Below, in pieces: positions 1 through 7,178 of a DNA stretch of 11,867 bases. The first letter of the stretch is position 1; every line of letters starts with the position of its first letter. The notes under the pieces are model-generated. The model was given only the letters and a program-made list of their open reading frames with translations. It made no database searches and was not told the DNA's origin. This DNA is from Calditrichaceae bacterium (GTDB lineage: Bacteria > Calditrichota > Calditrichia > Calditrichales > Calditrichaceae). The DNA lies in contig JAUXGF010000025.1 in assembly GCA_030622395.1 (NCBI GenBank), positions 1-11,867 of the forward strand. The letters are read 5' to 3'. A program made the position numbers and the translations under genes.

Positions 1-2
1 CT

Positions 3-3000
3 GATGCCGAAATGCTTCTTATAAGTATTCCTAAAGAATTAACAGATTCTAATGAAATAAAATTAATAACACAAAACGCCACGTTTGTTCATTACGGTAA
101 AATTTATTTTTATCACAATAATAGCAATGAAATTTGTTCTGACTTTACTATTGAAGATTATCACATGAAATCTCATACAGCCCGCGCCACCGGCTACAAC
201 AACGGCAGGAGGATTGCAAAAGGTAGTGGTGACGCTCTTCATTTAGTTTATGAAGATAACGGTGAAATTTGGTATACAAATTCGTATGATAATGGAAAAA
301 CCTGGCAGATTGAATTGCTTATAAGCGGTAAATCATCAGAGGATGCATATTATACAAATCCATCTATTACATGTTCGTATGATTATGGAGGGAATGTACA
401 TATTGTGTGGGAATGTGTTGGTCAAACTACATATGGAGATATACATGATATTGAATATAGAAGAAAAAATTATGATGGATGGACTGAAACAACAAACATT
501 TCATCTCCATATCTCTTTATTCAAGAAAAGGTCATGCGCCCAGTTATTCATGCCATATCCTATGGTGATTTATATATTGTTTGGGCCGGTTATTCAGAAT
601 CGGAAAATAAGTATTATACCTATATTAAAATACTTGATGGGTATGGCCAATGGCATGATATAGAGGAAGTTCCTGGCGTTAACGGCTATCCGCTAATTAG
701 TTGTTTTAATGCAGGACTTCATAAAACGGTTATAATATGGTCTCAGGATGGGGAAATAAAATACATTGATGGAAAATATACAAGCAGTAATTGGGTTTGG
801 TCTTCAATAAAAAGTTTAACTTCAAATTTTAATTCGGAAATTCATAACAATTGCAATCCTACTATGAGTATTGACGCTTATTATGGAATAAGCTATATCG
901 CCTGGGAAGCTAACCGTATTTCAGATGATAAAAAATGTCTTTATTATTGCAAATATGATCTTACTGATGCGGCAGGCCCAAGTCCGATTGGAGACTTGAC
1001 TCTTATTGATTCTTATGATAATCAGACTTTCAATCCAACTATTTCATGGGATGAATATGATGATCTATTAACACTTTTTTATCAAAAGAATAGTAAGATT
1101 TTCAGATCAAGAAATGATGATACCAGCTCAAATTGGACTACAAAGGATTATTCTTACGGTATTTACCCAAGTATATGTTGTAATTATAATATCGGCGCAG
1201 TCTGGACAAAATATGACGATGCTCCTTATATGATAATAAGTGATTGGGGTAATATAACAGGATCTGTAACCTGGTCTGATAAAGTTGTATTAGAATCGAA
1301 TGTATATGTTGAATCCGGCGCAACTCTTACAATTGAGCCTGGTACTGAAATTAAATTAGATGATGACATTAAGATTACTGTTGAAGAAGGAGGTAAAATT
1401 ATTGCCAATGGCGCTTCTTTAGAAAAAATTAAATTTCTTAGATCAAATGAAGATCAGGCTTGGGATAAAATATTACTTGAAGGCGATAATAATGAATTCT
1501 CTCACTGCATCTTTGATGGAGGATATTACAACGTTGATGTTCGCAGTCTTTACAACACATTTACCAACTGTACCTTCAAAAATGGTGTGCGTGGAATTAA
1601 TACCTATAAACGCCCCCAGGGCGACTGGAGCTGTTTTGAACTTTCTAACTGTACCTTTGAAAACAATTCCAACGGCGGCGTTGTAGCGCTTTACACTTAT
1701 GGCGCAATTAATTCCTGTACAATCAAAAATAATCCAGGCTACGGACTGTATCTTTATAATGCAAGGATAGGAAATAATTCCAGTTACGGCGATAAATGCG
1801 GCTTATTTAGGGAAAACCATATCCATGACAACGGTACTTATGGCGTTGTATTGGCTTATAATGGGATACTTTGGTCAGGTTACGGCAGCCATAAAGGCTA
1901 TAACCAGATAATCAATAACGGCAGCCATGAAATTTATTTACAAGATTACACCAACGCCCGCTTTTATGATTCTAATTACGGCGGTTACAGCTCTATCTAT
2001 GACCAGTCAGGCGGTCGTTATATTTATAATCTATCCAAGACTTATGACGGCGAATACTACGTTGCGGCAACTGTTACGGCGGAAAATAACTACTGGGGTT
2101 CTGCAGCAGGTCCATCATCGAGTAATTTTTACGGTCCTGTAGATTATACTCCTTATCTTAGCAGCGATCCTACCGAAATACCTGGAATAGATGTGGCTGG
2201 AGATGATTCGGAAAATGGCGGCGAAGTTCTTTCAGAAGGAATAGTTAATAGTATATGCGGCAGCTCTGCAGGCAGCGGCGTCAGTAACAGCGGACAGGGA
2301 TTGGTAGATTTAAAAAATAAGATTCAAGAGTTGCGCAACCAGATAGATAACAATCCTGATGATCTGTCCAATGCCCGGCGCTTAAATGAAATGTATAGTT
2401 TATTGACCGATTACGATCCGGAAGATATTCTAAAAGAAAAACAACTCCTCTTAGAAAAGATAGCCGGTTATCGGCAAAGATTATTAGATAATCCTTCCGG
2501 CAATGAATCAGTTCAGTTAATCGGCGAAACAGCCATGCTGCTGGAAATTAATAATCTTACGGAAAAGAAGGAATATGAAAACGCTATGGCTATGCTGAAT
2601 GATTATGATAAATATATCAAAAACTCAGATAACCGCCGTGAGCTGTTATCAAACAAATTAGCCATTTTTGAGGATAAGAAAGAATACGAGCAGGCCTTAG
2701 CGGTACTCATAGATTTAAGGGAAGAGGTAAAGGGAGACCATGATCATTATACACCCCCGACCTATGAAATAATTGAACAGAATTTGAAAAGTGAGCTGGG
2801 TATAGATGATGATCCTCACGCCAAGGGCAATGCGCCTGAAAATGATGCTTTTGATATTGTGCAAAAATTAGAGTTTGCCCTTTATAATAATTATCCTAAC
2901 CCATTTAATCCGGTTACGACTATTCCGTTTAGTTTAGCTGAAAATAGTTATGTTAAGATTGAGGTCTTTGATATTCTGGGTAGAAAAATTACTGTATTAG

Positions 3001-3149
3001 CTGATAGAGTATACGAAAAGGGTAGTTATAATGTGAATTTTAATGGAAATGCCTTAGCGTCAGGTCTTTATTTCATACGCACACAAATGAAATCTAAAGA
3101 AAACGAAAAAACATATTCGTTTATGAAAAAAATGTTGCTAATGAAATGA
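3..3149 (+). CDS. Large secreted or surface protein, propeller + beta-helix + T9SS sorting domain (5' partial)
   Basis: The frame is open to the window edge and the first residues do not form a signal peptide, so the true start lies upstream; the ATG at 12 is probably internal. Numbering from that ATG, residues about 20-410 form repeated beta blades with an Asp-box-like SYDNGKTW (91-98) and recurring hIVW/IAW strands, as in sialidase-type propellers. Residues about 413-720 look like a right-handed parallel beta-helix (LTIEPGTEI entry, many NCTF/NNS turns, closing NNYWG...GP motif). Residues 760-907 are charged and helical, TPR-like. Residues 958-1045 are a FlgD-Ig-like T9SS type A sorting domain with YPNPFNP (961-967), FDILGR and ASGLYF. 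Inferred role: a protein exported by type IX secretion and held at or released from the cell surface, possibly binding glycans. No catalytic residues were recognised. No RBS or promoter is in the window. It ends 37 bases before a hairpin terminator. Confidence 0.85.
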   Translation, partial: DAEMLLISIPKELTDSNEIKLITQNATFVHYGKIYFYHNNSNEICSDFTIEDYHMKSHTARATGYNNGRRIAKGSGDALHLVYEDNGEIWYTNSYDNGKTWQIELLISGKSSEDAYYTNPSITCSYDYGGNVHIVWECVGQTTYGDIHDIEYRRKNYDGWTETTNISSPYLFIQEKVMRPVIHAISYGDLYIVWAGYSESENKYYTYIKILDGYGQWHDIEEVPGVNGYPLISCFNAGLHKTVIIWSQDGEIKYIDGKYTSSNWVWSSIKSLTSNFNSEIHNNCNPTMSIDAYYGISYIAWEANRISDDKKCLYYCKYDLTDAAGPSPIGDLTLIDSYDNQTFNPTISWDEYDDLLTLFYQKNSKIFRSRNDDTSSNWTTKDYSYGIYPSICCNYNIGAVWTKYDDAPYMIISDWGNITGSVTWSDKVVLESNVYVESGATLTIEPGTEIKLDDDIKITVEEGGKIIANGASLEKIKFLRSNEDQAWDKILLEGDNNEFSHCIFDGGYYNVDVRSLYNTFTNCTFKNGVRGINTYKRPQGDWSCFELSNCTFENNSNGGVVALYTYGAINSCTIKNNPGYGLYLYNARIGNNSSYGDKCGLFRENHIHDNGTYGVVLAYNGILWSGYGSHKGYNQIINNGSHEIYLQDYTNARFYDSNYGGYSSIYDQSGGRYIYNLSKTYDGEYYVAATVTAENNYWGSAAGPSSSNFYGPVDYTPYLSSDPTEIPGIDVAGDDSENGGEVLSEGIVNSICGSSAGSGVSNSGQGLVDLKNKIQELRNQIDNNPDDLSNARRLNEMYSLLTDYDPEDILKEKQLLLEKIAGYRQRLLDNPSGNESVQLIGETAMLLEINNLTEKKEYENAMAMLNDYDKYIKNSDNRRELLSNKLAIFEDKKEYEQALAVLIDLREEVKGDHDHYTPPTYEIIEQNLKSELGIDDDPHAKGNAPENDAFDIVQKLEFALYNNYPNPFNPVTTIPFSLAENSYVKIEVFDILGRKITVLADRVYEKGSYNVNFNGNALASGLYFIRTQMKSKENEKTYSFMKKMLLMK

Positions 3150-3186
3150 TTGGCTATTTTTAACCGTTATTGTCAACAATGTTTTT

Positions 3187-3215
3187 GTAGAGACGACCCG
3201 CTGGGTCGTCTCTAC
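3187..3215 (+). terminator. Perfect 13-bp palindrome (GTAGAGACGACCC), likely terminator and dispersed repeat
   Basis: The arm GTAGAGACGACCC (3187-3199) is exactly complementary to GGGTCGTCTCTAC (3203-3215) around a 3-base loop, and CTTTTTATT follows. It lies 37 bases after the stop of the secreted-protein gene, so it can act as an intrinsic terminator. A second, decayed copy lies at 3321-3349, so it is also a member of a dispersed repeat family. From memory, palindromes beginning GTAGAGACG are common in several bacterial genomes, but I could not check this. Confidence 0.7.
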
Positions 3216-3320
3216 CTTTTTATTCACCATTAACGTCAAAAATAATCAGATAATTATTCTTATTGTTTTGAATATGAATTTTTATAGGATTTTTAAATAT
3301 CTTTTGTTAATCCACATTTC

Positions 3321-3349
3321 GTAGAGACGACCCGCCGGGTCGTATCCAC
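3321..3349. repeat. Second, degenerate copy of the GTAGAGACGACCC palindrome
   Basis: The left arm GTAGAGACGACCC (3321-3333) is identical to the copy at 3187. The loop is GCC, and the right arm GGGTCGTATCCAC (3337-3349) differs from the perfect complement at two bases. A 9-base direct repeat TCCACATTT (3311-3319 and 3345-3353) brackets it and overlaps the right arm. With no T-tract it is a poor terminator. It lies 64 bases upstream of the membrane-protein gene. Apart from the two palindromes, I see nothing else convincing in the gap 3150-3413. Confidence 0.7.
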
Positions 3350-3413
3350 ATTTATTTATGGTTAATCTGTGTGAATTCCAGAAGAAATCTTATTTTTAAA
3401 TTAATTCCAAATA

Positions 3414-5282
3414 ATGCAATATATCATCATTTTAATAATATGCGCTATAATATTTACCATAGATAATTCCACATACCTCCCTTTTCATACGCTTAAAAAT
3501 TTTATATTGATTGCATTTATGCCGCTTATTTTATGTATTAACCGGGCAAAAAATATTATTCGTAAAAATGATATACCGTTTTTTATATCAATAATTGATA
3601 TTTTACTTTTATTGCGTCTTATTTGGGTAATAATAACTAATCCAGCTTTAATCATTCACCCCAGCGCTTTGGGTTTTTGGATTTTACTATCGCTTATAAT
3701 ACTCACCATTATTATCCGCCGGTTACCGCCGGATCAAAAACAAAGATTAATAAAGTATTTTTTAAGAAGTCTCTGGATAATGGGAGTTATTCAGGCCGGC
3801 ATAGGTTTTTACCAGCTTTGTACACATTTTGACTATGATCCGCAAATAATTAAAACGCCAATGTTCGGAACTATTGGATCTCCAAATGGATATGGTTTAT
3901 TTATGGCAATTTCAATTATCGCTCTTTTATTCGAATTTAAAAACTTTAAAAATAAATATTTTAAGATTTTTTTGGGTCTTTGTGGTGTTTTGATGCTTAC
4001 GGCTTTAATTATAAATGGAAGCCGCGGCGCTCTTTTTGCATTAATCTGCTCTGTTATTGTAATTATATTCTATTTAAAAAGCTGGAGAATTTCTTTAAGG
4101 AACACTGTTGACATGGATAAAACAGATTCTCACTGGTTAAAATCCAAGATAAAATTCGTGTATAATCCGTCTAATCAGCGTCATCTGTATTCTATCATTG
4201 TAATCATAATCATAGCGTTATCGGGAATTCTAATTGGGCTTTATCATATAGATAAGGAGTCATCATCCGGCAGGTTAATGGTCTGGCGAATTTCAGCGCC
4301 TATGTTTTTTGATAATCCTGTTACGGGCGTTGGTTTTAACAGATTATCTATTGAATATCTAAATTATCAAGCCAGTTATTTTAAAAATCCCGAAAACCTA
4401 AATATATCTTATAAAGCAGCCAATCTTAAACAGGTTCACAATGAATATTTGCAGTCATTTTGTGAAACAGGTTTTATTGGCGGGATTTTGTTTCTATCGA
4501 TATGGATTGCCGCCTTATGGATTTTATACAGAAAAATTAAATTAAGTATTAAATCAAAAAATGATGATAACAATATTACTGCGCTGTTTTCAATTTTAAT
4601 AGTTATTCTAATTCATGCTTTAGTGGATACGCCCTTGCATGTTCTGCCTATCAGCGTTATTGCTTATGTTGTTTTAGGAATGATCCCGGCATATCCTGAA
4701 TTATATAAAATAAATATTCCATCCAAAATAATAAAGTTTGGTATTTTTATTATATTTATCACTTTTGCAGTTTTTATGATAAATAAAAGCATAAAGCAAT
4801 ATCCGGCTTATAAAGAGTGGGGTAAAGGATATGAATATAATCAGAAAAGGAGGTTAATCCAGGCAATACCTTTATATCAATCAGCTTTAAGAAGGCTGCC
4901 CGGGCAGGGTGAATTAGAGTTTCATTTAGGTTCGGCAATTGCATTAACCGGCGGTTACTCACGCGGTCTATACCATCTTCAAGAATCACTTGTTAATTTC
5001 AATGATCGTAATATTCATTTATCAATGAGTTATGCATATTTAAAGCTGCGTAATTTTAATGAAGCTGAAAAGTCAGCGAAAATTGCCCTCTCCATGTTTC
5101 CGGACCATCTTGCGCCTCATTTATTGTTAGGCGAAATATATTTTATGATGGGCGATACAGTAAAGTCAAGGCGGTCATTACAAAAATGTATACGCTGCGA
5201 AACAAAAATTCAATCGCATGAAGTCGGGCAAATAAAGACAGATGCAAAAAATTTATGGCGTAAATTTTATAAAAAGTATTAA
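3414..5282 (+). CDS. O-antigen ligase/polymerase-like membrane protein (Wzy_C/WaaL class) with C-terminal TPRs
   Basis: This 622-residue protein has about a dozen hydrophobic segments, including 1-18, 27-44, 55-75, 83-100, 114-134, 157-172, 182-200, 204-222 and 258-277. A larger extracytoplasmic loop runs from about 280 to 348, followed by further segments to about 470. Family signs are SRGA (203-206, the conserved Arg of Wzy_C proteins), SGRLMVW (285-291), NPVTGVG, and HNEYLQ with its His at 342, matching the loop His considered essential in WaaL ligases. Residues about 475-600 form TPR-like helical pairs (QAIPLYQSAL, EAEKSAKIAL). Members join or polymerise lipid-linked glycans at the outer face of the inner membrane; some instead glycosylate proteins, and the sequence cannot decide. 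An in-frame stop at 3402 makes ATG 3414 the first usable start; the RBS is weak. Its upstream neighbour is a surface protein, so a cell-surface role is plausible, but no glycosyltransferases are linked. Confidence 0.8.
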   Translation: MQYIIILIICAIIFTIDNSTYLPFHTLKNFILIAFMPLILCINRAKNIIRKNDIPFFISIIDILLLLRLIWVIITNPALIIHPSALGFWILLSLIILTIIIRRLPPDQKQRLIKYFLRSLWIMGVIQAGIGFYQLCTHFDYDPQIIKTPMFGTIGSPNGYGLFMAISIIALLFEFKNFKNKYFKIFLGLCGVLMLTALIINGSRGALFALICSVIVIIFYLKSWRISLRNTVDMDKTDSHWLKSKIKFVYNPSNQRHLYSIIVIIIIALSGILIGLYHIDKESSSGRLMVWRISAPMFFDNPVTGVGFNRLSIEYLNYQASYFKNPENLNISYKAANLKQVHNEYLQSFCETGFIGGILFLSIWIAALWILYRKIKLSIKSKNDDNNITALFSILIVILIHALVDTPLHVLPISVIAYVVLGMIPAYPELYKINIPSKIIKFGIFIIFITFAVFMINKSIKQYPAYKEWGKGYEYNQKRRLIQAIPLYQSALRRLPGQGELEFHLGSAIALTGGYSRGLYHLQESLVNFNDRNIHLSMSYAYLKLRNFNEAEKSAKIALSMFPDHLAPHLLLGEIYFMMGDTVKSRRSLQKCIRCETKIQSHEVGQIKTDAKNLWRKFYKKY

Positions 5283-5287
5283 TCGGC

Positions 5288-5431
5288 TATTTAGTGCCTG
5301 AACGAAAACTAGCCAGAACTGTCATTTCGAAGCGGAGCGAGAAATCTTGTAGCGTTATTAATATTGAAGTTACAGATTTCTCCCTTCGGTCGAAATGACA
5401 AAACAGCCCTTTATCGTTCAGGCACTATTTA
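5288..5431. mobile_element. MITE-like nested palindrome with TATTTA target duplication
   Basis: A 132-base element (5294-5425) begins GTGCCTGAACGA and ends with its exact complement TCGTTCAGGCAC. TATTTA lies directly outside each end (5288-5293 and 5426-5431), as expected of a 6-bp target-site duplication. Inside is a second inverted repeat. TGTCATTTCGA...GAGAAATCT (5320-5347) faces AGATTTCTC...TCGAAATGACA (5374-5400), with one 1-base length difference and a few mismatches. An unpaired 26-base centre (5348-5373) separates them. There is no coding capacity. It sits between two convergent genes, five bases after the stop of the membrane-protein gene, and its fold could help end transcription. 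From memory, the inner TGTCATTTCGA/GAGAAATCT motif recurs in many FCB genomes. Confidence 0.7.
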
Positions 5432-5503
5432 ACAAAAATCCATCGGATTATAATCTTTTCTTAATAAAAATATTGATACTCCCGTTCTAAAGCATCGTAA
5501 AAT

Positions 5504-5537
5504 AAAAAAGGCGCCCCGACTTTTCAGAACGCCTTTT
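5504..5537 (-). terminator. Intrinsic terminator of citrate synthase
   Basis: Read on the minus strand, AAAAGGCG (from 5537) pairs with CGCCTTTT (ending 5506) across a 16-base loop and runs into TTTTTT then TATTTT. It begins 22 bases after the citrate synthase stop codon. The A/T-flanked stem could also work in the opposite direction for the convergent membrane-protein gene. Confidence 0.75.
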
Positions 5538-5559
5538 GATAATCCTATTGAGCATTGGG

Positions 5560-6864
5560 CTATTTAATGCCAGCTCTCTCCTCTAACATCGCCGTGGTTA
5601 ATGACTTCGGACGTTCCAGGGCCTGACCGACTACGCGATCCCAGATGATATTGCTTAGCACGCCGATAGCGCGGCCTACGCCAAACATAACTGTGTAAAA
5701 ATCATATTCGGTAATGCCGTAATGCCATTGAATCACGCCGGAATGTGCGTCGACATTCGGCCATGGATTCTTTGCTTTTCCTTGTTCAACTAAAATTGGC
5801 GGCACAACTTCGTAAAGCATGCTTACCAGTTTAAAGATTTTATCATCAGGTAGATATTTTATGGAAAAGTCGCGCTGAGCGGTATAACGCGGGTCTGTTT
5901 TGCGCAATACGGCATGACCATAACCCGGAATAACCTGACCTGATTTTAATGTATCCCAAACAAATTTTTTCAATTCTTCTTGCGTGGGAAGCGTATTACC
6001 CATTTTATCCATAACTTGTTGAATCCAGCGTAGCACTTCCTGGTTTGCCAATCCATGTAAAGGTCCAGCCAAACCGTTAAGACCGGCGGAAAGGGAATAA
6101 TAAGCGTCCGACAAAGCGCTTCCGACCAAATGAGTTGTATGAGCGCTTACGTTACCGCTTTCATGATCGCTGTGAAGCATAAAATATAAACGTGATATTT
6201 CATCGTAAGGATGATCGATACCCATCATGTGGGCAAAATTAGCTCCGAAATCTAAATCGGGATTCGGTTTAATAATTTTATTGTTTTTATATTTCATACG
6301 ATAAATATAAGCGGCGATCTCCGGTAGTTTTGCCAAAAGATTCATACTGTCCTCGTAAGTGGGATCCCAGTATTCCATTTTACTTAAACCGGCATTATAT
6401 TTTTTTACAAATACCGAATCATTCTGCAAAGCAAGCACCGCTGCAGAAAACATAGTCATTGGATGCGTATCCTTTGACATAGCGTGAAGCATATCAAAAA
6501 CATGTTTAGGAACTGCGCTTCTGGTTTTAAAATCATCAACAACGTCCTTGATATCGTCTGTTGATGGTATATCGCCAGTCAAAAGCAGATAGAAATGACC
6601 TTCAACATAAGGCATTTCTGAGCCGGGAGGTTTAGGCATTTTTTCCAGACACTCTGGAATTGTGTACCCGCGAAAACGAATACCTTCTTCCGGATCCAAA
6701 TAAGAAATATCTGTTGTTAATGATTTTAATCCACGCATACCGCCGTACATTTGGCGTACATGGACTTGATCGATTACAACGTCCCCATGTTCTTTAACTA
6801 ACCTGGTTACTCTCTCCCTGTAAGCAGGAATTTTCTCTGCCAATTTTTCCTTTAATCTCGACAT
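5560..6864 (-). CDS. gltA: Citrate synthase, eukaryote-type (type I)
   Basis: This enzyme condenses acetyl-CoA with oxaloacetate to give citrate and CoA, the entry step of the TCA cycle, in the cytoplasm. The 434-residue protein is full length for the eukaryote-like class. The catalytic triad is visible: His270 in GPLHGLANQE, His317 in PGYGHAVLRKTDPRY and Asp372 in NPWPNVDAHSG, corresponding to His274, His320 and Asp375 of the pig enzyme. HSDHESGN (231-238) and the substrate-binding Arg398 in GVGRAIG are also present. These motifs resemble mitochondrial citrate synthase more than the hexameric E. coli GltA or methylcitrate synthase, so the gltA symbol is by function. The start ATG is fixed by AAAGGA seven bases upstream. 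It is a single-gene unit: its own terminator follows, and a 304-base gap with a long palindrome separates it from the upstream fmdB gene. Confidence 0.97.
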   Translation of the reverse strand: MSRLKEKLAEKIPAYRERVTRLVKEHGDVVIDQVHVRQMYGGMRGLKSLTTDISYLDPEEGIRFRGYTIPECLEKMPKPPGSEMPYVEGHFYLLLTGDIPSTDDIKDVVDDFKTRSAVPKHVFDMLHAMSKDTHPMTMFSAAVLALQNDSVFVKKYNAGLSKMEYWDPTYEDSMNLLAKLPEIAAYIYRMKYKNNKIIKPNPDLDFGANFAHMMGIDHPYDEISRLYFMLHSDHESGNVSAHTTHLVGSALSDAYYSLSAGLNGLAGPLHGLANQEVLRWIQQVMDKMGNTLPTQEELKKFVWDTLKSGQVIPGYGHAVLRKTDPRYTAQRDFSIKYLPDDKIFKLVSMLYEVVPPILVEQGKAKNPWPNVDAHSGVIQWHYGITEYDFYTVMFGVGRAIGVLSNIIWDRVVGQALERPKSLTTAMLEERAGIK

Positions 6865-6871
6865 TATTCAG

Positions 6872-6877
6872 TCCTTT
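6872..6877 (-). promoter_or_regulatory. Ribosome binding site of citrate synthase
   Basis: AAAGGA on the minus strand lies seven bases before the ATG at 6864 and fixes that start. The A/T-rich stretch upstream (about 6880-6970) presumably holds the promoter, but I cannot pick a confident -35/-10 pair. Confidence 0.6.
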
Positions 6878-7014
6878 CATAAAAGATTTAAGAGTGAATA
6901 TTTAATTAGAAAGATTTTTTAAAATATACAAAGGTTTTTATTATTCCGCTACTTTTTTCAAAAATATTATGTAATCCCTTAGTTAGTTGGGTAAAAAGTT
7001 GAACAACGCATGAG

Positions 7015-7083
7015 AACCCACCCCTAACCCCTCCCAAGAGGGGAATAGGCAATGCCCCTCTTGGGAGGGGTTAGGGGTGGGTT
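7015..7083. repeat. Perfect 29-bp inverted repeat (AACCCACCCCTAACCCC...)
   Basis: Bases 7015-7043 are the exact reverse complement of 7055-7083, separated by an 11-base loop (7044-7054). The arms are far more G/C-rich than the surroundings and strand-asymmetric (runs of C in one arm, G in the other). No T-tract follows on either strand, so it is not a standard terminator, although such a stem should strongly hinder read-through from fmdB into citrate synthase. No flanking duplication is visible. From memory, C-rich palindromes of the type AACCCACCCCTAACCCCTCCC are dispersed repeats in Bacteroidetes-like genomes. It is the main content of the 304-base gap 6865-7168. Confidence 0.8.
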
Positions 7084-7130
7084 TGTGTTATTCCAAATAT
7101 ATACACCCAAATAAATTCCCCACCCCGACA

Positions 7131-7178
7131 GGCTGGTTTAGGTTTTCGCTTATAACCGGAATTATGTTTTAACCAGCC
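7131..7178 (-). repeat. 8-bp inverted repeat overlapping the end of the FmdB gene
   Basis: GGCTGGTT (7131-7138) is complementary to AACCAGCC (7171-7178) with a 32-base loop. The second arm contains the last codons and part of the stop of the zinc-ribbon gene. There is no T-run after the stem on the minus strand, so it is at best a weak transcript-end structure and may be chance. Confidence 0.3.

Noticed and set aside
12..14. ATG at 12 as the true start of the secreted protein
   Set aside because: The frame stays open upstream to the window edge, there is no RBS, and no signal peptide follows, which a T9SS cargo needs. It is most likely an internal Met.
3187..3349. CRISPR-like repeats
   Set aside because: Only two copies exist, each is a full palindrome, there is no regular spacer series, and no cas gene is nearby.
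3311..3353. TCCACATTT direct repeat as a target-site duplication of the second palindrome
   Set aside because: The right copy overlaps the degenerate right arm of the palindrome, so the match can be explained by arm decay plus chance. The perfect copy at 3187 has no such flanks.
6880..6975. Promoter of citrate synthase (TTGAAA near 6960 or a Bacteroidetes-type TTTG...TAnnTTTG)
   Set aside because: Candidate boxes can be found in this A/T-rich stretch, but their spacing fits neither the sigma70 (TTGAAA to TAATAA is 12 bases) nor the Bacteroidetes consensus, so no site is called.
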